This document shows, in pieces, positions 6,765 through 13,862 of a stretch of DNA of 20,921 bases. The stretch's first letter is position 1. Each line of letters opens with the position of its first letter. The stretch comes from Sandaracinaceae bacterium (GTDB lineage Bacteria > Myxococcota_A > Polyangia > Polyangiales > Sandaracinaceae): assembly GCA_025056955.1 (NCBI GenBank), contig JANWYL010000001.1, positions 15,980 through 36,900 of the forward strand, given 5' to 3'. Made by a program: the position numbers and the translations under genes. The notes under the pieces were generated by a model. It saw only the letters and a program-made list of their open reading frames with translations. It was not told the DNA's origin and searched no databases.

Positions 6765-8516
6765 TCATTCACATGATGTGGGTGTGGGCCACCCAGGCAT
6801 CCAACCCAAGCTCTCCGCACGATCAACCAGGCGCAGCACGGGCACACCCATTTCCATCCGGAACTCAACTCCACCCATCACCCAAAGCTCACCATCAGGA
6901 AGCCACAAAATGGAATGACCAAAGCGCGGAGACGACATGGGTGGAAGGGCATTCGCCACTTTACCTCTTACCACTTCCACCCAAAAGCCTTCGTTGGTGA
7001 CATCAACTTGGAGGGAAGGAGCAGCGCGCATCCACAGCCCCCCTGTCACAACCACACCCTGCTTTCCGTCGTGGTCGAACTGGAGTGAGGCCTGATGCAC
7101 ACGAGGCATAGAGGGCAATTCACCTCCAAGGGCTTCGACACCCAATTCGTTGCGAGTCGGATCCCACCTCAGCAAGCGCAAAGGTGGTACATCCACTGGC
7201 GCCACGCCCCCCACAATCAACCATAACCATTGTTGGGAACTTCCTTCCCATCTGAAAGCATATGCCTTGTGGAAGGAAGTCGCGACCAGATCTGGCAACC
7301 GAGGGGTTAGCGCCATCCAGTTCCTTCCATTCCGTTCATACATGTGGATGGCTTGACCGCCCCCATCTGCTGCTCCAAACACTGTAACGACGTTACCAAA
7401 GCGGTTGATCGTGGCTCCTCGGCGCATGGTGAGGGTGGGGCCGAGTGTGATGTCAGGGCCCGATTCATTCACTGATATGGCTCCTACCTGTGAAACAACA
7501 CCCGAGCTTCCCCTGCTCGCTCCAAGCAAGGCATCGAATTCAGAGGACATGGGCGGAAGGCCAAAGCCCAACCGACTCGCCAAAGGCTCAAGGGTGATTT
7601 CTCGCGCCTCACCAGAAAGGGCCCGCACTTCTGCAGCCCGCTCTCGTGGATCCAAAAGGATTTCCGCCAAAGCGGCCACAGGAGCTGAAAGAGCCCCAGA
7701 AGCGCAATCTGGCGACGTTGTGGCAACAGCACGAGCCAGCTGGGGATCAGCATAACGAAAGCAAAACTTCGAACCCCTTCCTGCGCCTCCCAAAAGCCAG
7801 ATGCGCTCTCTTCCGTTGGGATCCCTCCCAACCCATCGCGCCTCAAAAAAAGCCCGCTCGAGAAGTTCAATGCTGCCCCTTGCGGTGACCTTGTACAGGC
7901 GTCTCTCTTTGGCATCGTACAGAAGAACGGAGTGCTCAGCGGGAACCAACTCCGCAAATTCAGGGCCACGCCCAATTGGATTGGGATCAAGAGGATTGGC
8001 AGGTGGCCACCTCAGCCCACCAATCACAAGGGCATTGCCGTCGGGAAGCACCACGCCTGAGTGAAAAGCACGAAACATCCACTCATTGTCAAAAGGCAAA
8101 CAACGCCATTCCTTTGTCGGGTGAAGCCAAATCCGCCCTTGAGCCCTCTCTCTGAGCAAAGCCCTCCCCACCGCAAGGGCTTCCCTACCCTTTAAGGCAA
8201 TCACTTCAACCACATACTCCCGATCGCTTTCGAGTTTTGCATCGATGCGTACAAAACCTGCGCCCCCCCTCACCAAAAGCACTTCCGTGCCAGCTGCGTG
8301 ATCTCCTCCCTCTTGAACCAGCTTTGCGCACTCTCTTCCGCTTGGATCACACAACCGAATCTGAATGCAATCAAAAACGACTGGTTGTGACTGTGGAGAA
8401 GCACATGGAACAGGATAAGACAGCTCAAGACGCAAGGGGCGATACCCTGAACACCCAATTGCCCCTAACGATACAAGCCACCATCCCAAGCACACAAATA
8501 CGCTTTGGGTTTTCAT
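6765..8516 (-). CDS. Kelch-repeat-like lipoprotein, function unknown
   Basis: Predicted lipoprotein of 583 residues. The signal peptide ends GAIGC (Cys22), suggesting a lipid-anchored extracytoplasmic protein. Residues about 25-130 are beta-rich with several cysteines (Cys38, 50, 56, 63) and no recognised family. From about residue 148 onward there are repeated blade-like units with a His/Arg-containing strand, a strand reading like 'LPDG', and a hydrophobic strand ending in Gly-Gly: near 152-167, 226-244, 373-386, 429-437, 474-493 and 531-549. This is the pattern of a Kelch-type beta-propeller, which commonly binds protein or glycan partners. No catalytic residues are identifiable. The ATG at 8516 has only a weak ribosome binding site. 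It lies downstream of tRNA-Val and upstream of the thiolase on the same strand. Galactose-oxidase-like central propellers are a structural relative, but no copper-site motif is evident. Confidence 0.75.
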   Translation of the reverse strand: MKTQSVFVCLGWWLVSLGAIGCSGYRPLRLELSYPVPCASPQSQPVVFDCIQIRLCDPSGRECAKLVQEGGDHAAGTEVLLVRGGAGFVRIDAKLESDREYVVEVIALKGREALAVGRALLRERAQGRIWLHPTKEWRCLPFDNEWMFRAFHSGVVLPDGNALVIGGLRWPPANPLDPNPIGRGPEFAELVPAEHSVLLYDAKERRLYKVTARGSIELLERAFFEARWVGRDPNGRERIWLLGGAGRGSKFCFRYADPQLARAVATTSPDCASGALSAPVAALAEILLDPRERAAEVRALSGEAREITLEPLASRLGFGLPPMSSEFDALLGASRGSSGVVSQVGAISVNESGPDITLGPTLTMRRGATINRFGNVVTVFGAADGGGQAIHMYERNGRNWMALTPRLPDLVATSFHKAYAFRWEGSSQQWLWLIVGGVAPVDVPPLRLLRWDPTRNELGVEALGGELPSMPRVHQASLQFDHDGKQGVVVTGGLWMRAAPSLQVDVTNEGFWVEVVRGKVANALPPMSSPRFGHSILWLPDGELWVMGGVEFRMEMGVPVLRLVDRAESLGWMPGWPTPTSCE

Positions 8517-8568
8517 GAGCTCACGACTTTACCCATTTACCCAAAAGCCACAGCCACAAGCCATCACA

Positions 8569-8641
8569 TGGGCGATGCAGGACTCGAACCTGCGACTTCC
8601 ACCGTGTGAAGGTGGCACTCTAACCGCTGAGTTAATCGCCC
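8569..8641 (-). tRNA. tRNA-Val(CAC)
   Basis: Read on the minus strand, the 73-nt sequence folds as a complete cloverleaf. The 7-bp acceptor stem is GGGCGAT/ATCGCCC, the D stem ACTC/GAGT, the anticodon stem CCACC/GGTGG with loop TTCACAC, and the T stem GCAGG/CCTGC with loop TTCGAGT. The anticodon in the loop is CAC, reading the valine codon GUG. The discriminator base is A, as expected for valine tRNAs. The 3' CCA is not encoded. It lies 34 nt downstream of the S1-domain gene on the same strand. No clear rho-independent terminator follows it. Confidence 0.95.
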
Positions 8642-8675
8642 GATTGAAGCGTGCTTAGCACCTCTTTTTCAAAGA

Positions 8676-10841
8676 TCAACTCCCTTGCTTCTGCTGGAGA
8701 CGAGAGCGAAGCAAGTCGGCCAATGTGCCAAGGCCCTTGCTTGCGGCTTCTTTTCGGTATTCGTAAACTGCCCGACGCTCTTCGTCTTCAAGATAGGCAC
8801 GGCGAGAGAGCCTGAGGCTTCCGTCTCGCTCCATGCCAATGATCTTGACGTCAAGCATCGTGCCGGGCGGAAACTTCTTGCGATGGTCTGTTCCCCTCTC
8901 CGTACCCATTTCGGAATTCGGGATATAGGCGCGTCCTTTGCGACCAATCACGCGATCGATCTGGACGTACACTCCCGAGTAGTCGATTTTTTCAACACGG
9001 GCACGCACATGAGCCCCAACCCGAAGCGCTTCACCTGAAAGAGGCTCTTGCCCCTTTTGGGCGAGCTCTTCAAGGATGCGCCGGTCGGAGTCGGTCAGAC
9101 GAGACAGGCCAATCCTTCGGTTTTTGAGATCGATCCGCTCGATGATGACTTCAACTTCTTCACCCTCGCTCAATCGCTCGCTCGCATGCTTGATGTCCTT
9201 CCCAAGCTCAGAGAGGGGAAGAAGGGCCTCCACCCCCTCCATCAGCTCCACAAAAGCACCAAATTCGGCTGTCCGGCTGACACGACCTTTGATGACTTGG
9301 CCTTCTTTGAATCGCGAAGCCACGTGCTCCCACGGATCGGGCAAACACGCCTTGATCGACAAACGCACCCTTTCTCCGCGCTTGCCCCCTCGGTTTTTTC
9401 TCTGTCCCTTCCCCAGTTCAAGCACAATGCCTTCCACTTCATCCCCCACCTTGTAGACATCGGCAGGCTTGACATTGCGGGCCCATGAAATGTCAGGTGC
9501 CAACACCACGGCATCAATTCCCCCAAGGTCCACAAGCATCCCTGTATCCCAAATCTGGGTCACCCTCCCTTTTACCCGCTTTCCAATTTCAAGTTCTTTC
9601 CATAATGCCTCGATCCGGCGCCTGCGCTCAAGCAGACGGCGAGAAACGACGATTCCATGTGAGCCGGAGGAGACTTCCTGCACCAGGAACTCAAAGCGAG
9701 AACCCAAAAGCGGATGAGGGTCCTCAACCGCTTCCATGGCGATGTCTGAACTGCTGCAGAAGGCCCTCAGGCCTTCCACCAAAACGTCAAAACCTCCCCT
9801 GTTGAAGCCAAACACAAAGCCATCGACTGGCTTAGCTCCTCGCCTTGCCTGAAGAAGACGCGCCCTGGCTTTGGACTTTGAAATGCTTCGATTGGCAAGA
9901 GCGATATGCCCGCTTTCGGCAATCGCTGCGATTTTGCCTCGAAACACTTCCCCAACACGCAGAGGAGGAGCCTCCTCTACAGCCGCAGCATCTTCTTGCT
10001 GGGGCTCACCCTCCTCGATTGCATCTTCCTTCGGTTGTTCTCCGTGTTCGCTCTCTGGTTCCTGTGAAGCCTCAGCTTGCGAAGGCAGAGGAGAGGAACT
10101 CGCTTGCTGCGCCTCATTTTCTTCTCCAGAAGACTCAGGAGACTCAGGCAAGCGCTTCTCGCCAGCTCCTTCTCCTGGTGTCGATTCGGCCCCTTCTCGA
10201 AGCTCAACTTGCCCATCATCCTTTGCCTCTGCCCTTGCTTCTTCCTCTCCCCGACTCCAACCTGGGACTTTGCGGGATTCATTCGCCCAAACGAAGGCAA
10301 TCCCACGATCAAAGAGATCGACTTTGGCGACGCCGTCGTTGACCTGAATGACAAGACCACCAACGACCTCTCCGACAGCAAATGGCGATTTGAAGGGCAC
10401 ACCATCAGGGAAGAAGCGAATATAGGGGAAAGAGCGCTCCGATCGGCGCCCATCTCGCGATCGCCCCTCCTTTTCTTTGGCCTCTTGGGCTTCTTGGGCC
10501 CCTTGTTCAGACGGGGAGCCCTCCAGGCTTGAAGAGGCCTCTCCATTCGATCCCGAAGGAGCTCCCTCCTGGGCAGAAGCCTCTTGGGTATTGCTCTTTG
10601 TGGCCTCCGCCTTGCGCCGATGCCTGCGCCGCCTGCTTCTGCGCCTCCCTGCACGACGCGATGCCTCTTGGTTGCCTTCGGCTTTTTGAGCAGCCTGGCC
10701 GTTTTCGGCTTGGCCCTCAGGCAAAGCAGATGGCGCAGCCTCAGCCTCTTCTTTGCCGGCTTCGCTCTCCTGAGAAAGACTTTCAAGAGCAGGATTTTGT
10801 TCAGCTTGTTCAGCGGTTGGATGTTCCGGAGCTTGGGTCAT
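8676..10841 (-). CDS. Multi-S1-domain RNA-binding protein (ribosomal protein S1-like)
   Basis: Protein of 721 residues with five S1 (OB-fold) units. The first (about 154-330) is split by an acidic insertion at 196-293. The others run about 335-410, 416-500, 511-585 and 602-683. The fourth is the most canonical, with the usual GRVSRTAEFGAFVEL start. S1 proteins bind single-stranded RNA; the family includes ribosomal protein S1, which recruits mRNA to the 30S subunit, and other RNA-binding factors. The N-terminal 140 residues are low-complexity, rich in Glu, Gln, Ala and Ser, with an arginine-rich block at about 62-77. Bacterial S1 usually has four to six S1 domains without such tails. No second S1 homologue is in view, so whether this is the ribosomal S1 or a paralogue is open. 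The ATG at 10841 has only a weak, close GAGG. tRNA-Val follows on the same strand; the M18 aminopeptidase is divergent. Confidence 0.85.
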   Translation of the reverse strand: MTQAPEHPTAEQAEQNPALESLSQESEAGKEEAEAAPSALPEGQAENGQAAQKAEGNQEASRRAGRRRSRRRRHRRKAEATKSNTQEASAQEGAPSGSNGEASSSLEGSPSEQGAQEAQEAKEKEGRSRDGRRSERSFPYIRFFPDGVPFKSPFAVGEVVGGLVIQVNDGVAKVDLFDRGIAFVWANESRKVPGWSRGEEEARAEAKDDGQVELREGAESTPGEGAGEKRLPESPESSGEENEAQQASSSPLPSQAEASQEPESEHGEQPKEDAIEEGEPQQEDAAAVEEAPPLRVGEVFRGKIAAIAESGHIALANRSISKSKARARLLQARRGAKPVDGFVFGFNRGGFDVLVEGLRAFCSSSDIAMEAVEDPHPLLGSRFEFLVQEVSSGSHGIVVSRRLLERRRRIEALWKELEIGKRVKGRVTQIWDTGMLVDLGGIDAVVLAPDISWARNVKPADVYKVGDEVEGIVLELGKGQRKNRGGKRGERVRLSIKACLPDPWEHVASRFKEGQVIKGRVSRTAEFGAFVELMEGVEALLPLSELGKDIKHASERLSEGEEVEVIIERIDLKNRRIGLSRLTDSDRRILEELAQKGQEPLSGEALRVGAHVRARVEKIDYSGVYVQIDRVIGRKGRAYIPNSEMGTERGTDHRKKFPPGTMLDVKIIGMERDGSLRLSRRAYLEDEERRAVYEYRKEAASKGLGTLADLLRSRLQQKQGS

Positions 10842-10953
10842 GCCTCAAATCCAGATAGTGGAGAAGGCGAGCGTATGGTGCTCCTGCAGCTCCGTCAACT
10901 CGCCGCAAGGCATTACGCTCAAGTCCTTAGAAAACCAAACTTTTCTGGCACGC

Positions 10954-10981
10954 TTGATACCAGAATTTTTTCGTTGTGCAA
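10954..10981 (-). promoter_or_regulatory. Possible promoter for the S1-domain gene
   Basis: On the minus strand TTGCAC (10976-10981) and TATCAA (10954-10959) are separated by 16 nt. A TG one base before the -10 element (TGGTATCAA) gives an extended -10 form. The match to consensus is partial. The site is about 110 nt upstream of the S1-protein ATG and is flanked by an inverted repeat. This is pattern matching only. Confidence 0.25.
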
Positions 10982-11019
10982 CAAGATCCTGTGTTCAGGT
11001 AACTTTTAGGCAATCGCCC

Positions 11020-12339
11020 ATGGCAACCTCATCTCCAGTTACTGACCTTTTGTCCTTTCTCAAAGCTTCCCCAACACCATGGCATGCCGTAAGCCAAGCA
11101 GAACAAAGGCTTGTGCAAGCTGGGTTTCGACGTCTCAACGAGGGAGAAGCCTGGCAAGTGGAGCCAGGGGACTGTGTCTACCTCATTCGTGGGGCATCAA
11201 CCCTTGTTGCCGTGCAACTCGGTGAAGCCCCTTTGAGCGAAACTGGAATCCGTTGGATTGGAGCCCACACCGACTCACCTAACCTCCGGATCAAGCCAAA
11301 GGGGGCCTTTGTGCGTCACGGCTCCGCTCAGCTTAGCGTTGAAGTCTACGGAGGAGTACTGCTTCACACATGGCTTGACCGCGACCTTTCAATCGCCGGC
11401 CGGGTGTGGTTCAACCGCAAAAATCGCATCGCCTCTGCCCTCATCGACTTCGAGAAGCCCATCGCTCGAATCCCGAGCCTGGCCATTCACCTCGATCGAA
11501 ACGTGAACACCGAGGGCCTCAAGCTCAACCCTCAAACACACCTCAGCCCCCTCATCGCTCAGCTGAACGAAACCGCTTTCGAGTTTGAAAAGCGGCTCAG
11601 TCAAGCCCTTGAAGAAAAAGGAGAAAAAGTCAGCCCCAAAGACATCTTGTCTTTCGAGCTCTGCCTATATGAAGCCGTTCCGCCATCGCAAGGAGGCCTT
11701 GAGGGGGAGTACATTTTCTCCGGGCGCCTTGATGACCTGGCCATGTGCCATGCTGCGCTATGGGCGCTCATCCATGCCCCAAGGATCCCCACAGTCTCTC
11801 AAGGAATTGTTCTTTTTGACCACGAAGAATGCGGTAGCCAAAGCCAAAAAGGGGCCTCTTTTTGCCTTCTACGGGACTTTACAGAACGGCTCCTTTTCGC
11901 CCTAGGAGAAAAGCCCCCTGCTCTTCATCGGGCTTGCTTCCACTCGCTCATGATTTCGGCAGACATGGCCCACGCCGTTCACCCAAACCATGCTGAGCGC
12001 CACGATCCGGAACATCAACCTGTTTTGGGCAGGGGCCCTGTGATCAAGTTAAACACCAACCAGCGCTATGCCACTGATGGCGAAGGGATTGCCCTTTTCG
12101 AAGCGTGGTGTCGGGAAGCAGACGTGCGCCCACAGCACTTTGTCATGCGCTCTGACTTGGCCTGCGGCACAACCATTGGCCCAATTGTGGCCGCAGAAAA
12201 TGGTATCCGCGTGATCGATGTGGGTAATCCCATGCTGTCCATGCACTCGATCCGAGAAATGGCAGCAACCTCTGATGTTGAAGCCATCCTCCGAGTTTTC
12301 CAGGTTTTCTTTAGCTCTCGGGAAAAGTGGAGTCCCTGA
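11020..12339 (+). CDS. M18-family aminopeptidase (aspartyl aminopeptidase type)
   Basis: Cytoplasmic zinc aminopeptidase of 439 residues, a typical length for family M18, which removes N-terminal acidic or other residues from peptides. The expected metal ligands and catalytic residues are present in order: His83 in GAHTDSPNLR, Asp238/Asp239 in GRLDDLAM, Glu269-Glu270 in DHEECGS, Asp315 in SADMAHAVHP and His409 in SMHSIREM. The ending DLACGTTIGP...AENGIRVIDVGNPM is the conserved C-terminal block. The ATG at 11020 is chosen over the longer frame from 10840 because the family homology begins there (TDLLSFLKASPTPWHAV); a weak TAGG lies 9 nt upstream. It is divergent to the S1 gene, and its stop lies one nucleotide from the stop of convergent cutA. 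All visible catalytic residues are intact. Confidence 0.95.
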   Translation: MATSSPVTDLLSFLKASPTPWHAVSQAEQRLVQAGFRRLNEGEAWQVEPGDCVYLIRGASTLVAVQLGEAPLSETGIRWIGAHTDSPNLRIKPKGAFVRHGSAQLSVEVYGGVLLHTWLDRDLSIAGRVWFNRKNRIASALIDFEKPIARIPSLAIHLDRNVNTEGLKLNPQTHLSPLIAQLNETAFEFEKRLSQALEEKGEKVSPKDILSFELCLYEAVPPSQGGLEGEYIFSGRLDDLAMCHAALWALIHAPRIPTVSQGIVLFDHEECGSQSQKGASFCLLRDFTERLLFALGEKPPALHRACFHSLMISADMAHAVHPNHAERHDPEHQPVLGRGPVIKLNTNQRYATDGEGIALFEAWCREADVRPQHFVMRSDLACGTTIGPIVAAENGIRVIDVGNPMLSMHSIREMAATSDVEAILRVFQVFFSSREKWSP

Positions 12340-12340
12340 G

Positions 12341-12682
12341 TTATCCCTCTTTTGAAAGTGCCTTCTTCAGCCAATCGGCATAGGCAGAAAAGGGAATTTG
12401 GGCAGGAATCACCACGAACTCGGGCACTTCATAAGGGTGGATTGCCCGTATTTCGACCAAAAGCTCATCAAGATGTGAAGCCTCTGTTTTGATGATGAGC
12501 TGATACTCGGCATCGACTTGGACGTGTCCCTTCCACCAATAGATCGACTCGATCGGCCCCACACGATTGACGCAAGCCGCAAGCTTCTTCTCCACAAGAT
12601 CAAGGGCGATTCTCCGGCCCACTTCTTCGCTTGGGACGGTGCACAACACAACGACAAAATGCTTTTGGATTTGCCGACTCAT
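12341..12682 (-). CDS. cutA: CutA1 divalent-cation tolerance protein
   Basis: Small trimeric protein of 113 residues, the usual CutA1 length. The family was named for copper tolerance in E. coli, but its biochemical role remains unsettled. Family signatures are present: a hydrophobic first strand followed by CTVP, EKKLAACVN (residues 31-39), SIYWWKG (46-52), the acidic QLIIKT strand and IHPYEVPE (81-88). The ATG at 12682 is preceded by GGAG with a 5-nt spacer. It lies 20 nt downstream of the patatin-like gene on the same strand, so the two are probably co-transcribed. Nothing is truncated. Confidence 0.93.
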   Translation of the reverse strand: MSRQIQKHFVVVLCTVPSEEVGRRIALDLVEKKLAACVNRVGPIESIYWWKGHVQVDAEYQLIIKTEASHLDELLVEIRAIHPYEVPEFVVIPAQIPFSAYADWLKKALSKEG

Positions 12683-12687
12683 CCCAT

Positions 12688-12691
12688 CTCC
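12688..12691 (-). promoter_or_regulatory. Shine-Dalgarno site of cutA
   Basis: GGAG on the minus strand, 5 nt before the ATG at 12680-12682. It supports this start and independent translation initiation downstream of the patatin-like gene. Confidence 0.55.
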
Positions 12692-12702
12692 AACTTAGGC
12701 CA

Positions 12703-13656
12703 TCAAGCCTTTCCAACAGAACGCATGATCTGGGGCCGAGAAAAAAAACCTCGCTCTTTGGCCGAGGCAAGCACCCGCAAGGCTTCGCGATAGCCACGCG
12801 TGAGAAGCTGGCGGGCGTATGAGCGATTGAAAAAGGGAATCAAACCGAGGTCTGGAGAGATGTTGAGAATTGTCAGGTGAGGATGTTGCTTGTGGATGAG
12901 GTCAATCCCTCGCTTCTCTTTTTCTGAAAGGATGATATTGGCCGCCTGGCGGAGCACCGCCAATCCAGAACCGTGAATGAGGGAGGGTTCATTGCGACGG
13001 GTGACATGGGGGCGATAGACATTCGAGATGATCACGACTTCGGCACCCGCACCCACCGCAAGATCGATGCTTAGCGTGCGAACCAATTCGCCATCCAAAA
13101 AGTAGCGATCACCGATTCGATAGGGACGAAACAAAAGCGGCATGCAGCATGATGCGGCCACTGCTTGGCTGATCGGTACCTCTTCTTCGTAACCTGGCCC
13201 AAACACAAAGCGGCCATGCCCGTCAAGGTCAGTGGCTGTGACCAAAAGGGGTTTTGAAAGCTTGCGAAAATCGTTTGTGGGAAGACGTTCTCGCAAAAAA
13301 CGCTCAAATCGAGAAATTGAAAACAACCCACTGGTCAACCACCCCCAAGAGCGCAATTCATCACGCGTAGGAAGGCCAAGAAAATAACGGCCCTTGAGCG
13401 CTCCATCTGGATCAACCCTCCTCCAAAAGGGGCGAAGCCAATCGATCATATCGTCTGTGGAAAAGCCTTGAACGAAAAAAGCTCCTGCAATCGCTCCCGT
13501 CGAAGTGCCAACAAAAACATCTGCTTCGAGGCCAAGCTCTTCCATGGCCTTGAGGGCACCGATGTGGGCGATTCCTTTGACCGCACCCCCTGAAGCAACA
13601 AAAGCCACCTTTGGCTTTCGAGGCTGATTTTCTATTTCTTTTGTGCCATCATGCAC
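12703..13656 (-). CDS. Patatin-like phospholipase, RssA/NTE-type
   Basis: Patatin-fold acyl hydrolase of 317 residues, expected to release fatty acids from phospholipids or lysophospholipids. The oxyanion-hole loop is SGGAVKG (residues 22-28), a variant of the more common GGGxxG. The nucleophile elbow is GTSTG with Ser52. The second dyad residue is Asp188 in LDGELV, where most relatives have DGG or DGA. No signal peptide is visible, so a cytoplasmic or membrane-peripheral location is likely. The C-terminal half (IILSEKEKR, then HLTILNISPDLG) follows the bacterial patatin pattern. The start is GTG at 13656 with no good ribosome binding site; no better in-frame start lies nearby. cutA follows 20 nt downstream; the P-type-ATPase-like gene is divergent across about 205 bp. 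Confidence 0.88.
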   Translation of the reverse strand: MHDGTKEIENQPRKPKVAFVASGGAVKGIAHIGALKAMEELGLEADVFVGTSTGAIAGAFFVQGFSTDDMIDWLRPFWRRVDPDGALKGRYFLGLPTRDELRSWGWLTSGLFSISRFERFLRERLPTNDFRKLSKPLLVTATDLDGHGRFVFGPGYEEEVPISQAVAASCCMPLLFRPYRIGDRYFLDGELVRTLSIDLAVGAGAEVVIISNVYRPHVTRRNEPSLIHGSGLAVLRQAANIILSEKEKRGIDLIHKQHPHLTILNISPDLGLIPFFNRSYARQLLTRGYREALRVLASAKERGFFSRPQIMRSVGKA

Positions 13657-13778
13657 GGTTGGAATTTTATCTCAAACCAGCATCGTGGGCAAAAGGTGCA
13701 AGCCAAAAAGCAAAACTGCTGGAAGGTTCTGCAAGGCCAATAAAGGCTCACCCGAACGGAGGGCCTAGTTGTAAGGGA

Positions 13779-13862
13779 GTGCCGATCAACATCCATCTCG
13801 TCGTCAAGATCTCCTGTCTTGGTTGTGATTGTCACCCTTCGATGGAGTTTCGGGAAAACTGA
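13779..13862 (+). CDS. Possible 27-codon leader ORF, coupled to the ATPase-like gene
   Basis: A GTG-initiated frame of 27 codons ends at a TGA (13860-13862) that overlaps the ATG of the next gene by one base (TGATG), a common translational-coupling arrangement. The peptide contains CLGCDCH and no family is recognised. AAGGGA abuts the GTG with no proper spacing, so initiation there is doubtful; GGAGG at 13758-13762 is too far. The same frame is open further upstream, into the patatin gene on the opposite strand, so it could be chance. Confidence 0.2.
   Translation: MPINIHLVVKISCLGCDCHPSMEFREN

Noticed and set aside
8651..8661. Palindrome GTGCTTAGCAC followed by a T-rich run near tRNA-Val
   Set aside because: A usable stem would be only 4 bp with a 3-nt loop, and the T-run is on the strand opposite to the genes here; too weak for a terminator.
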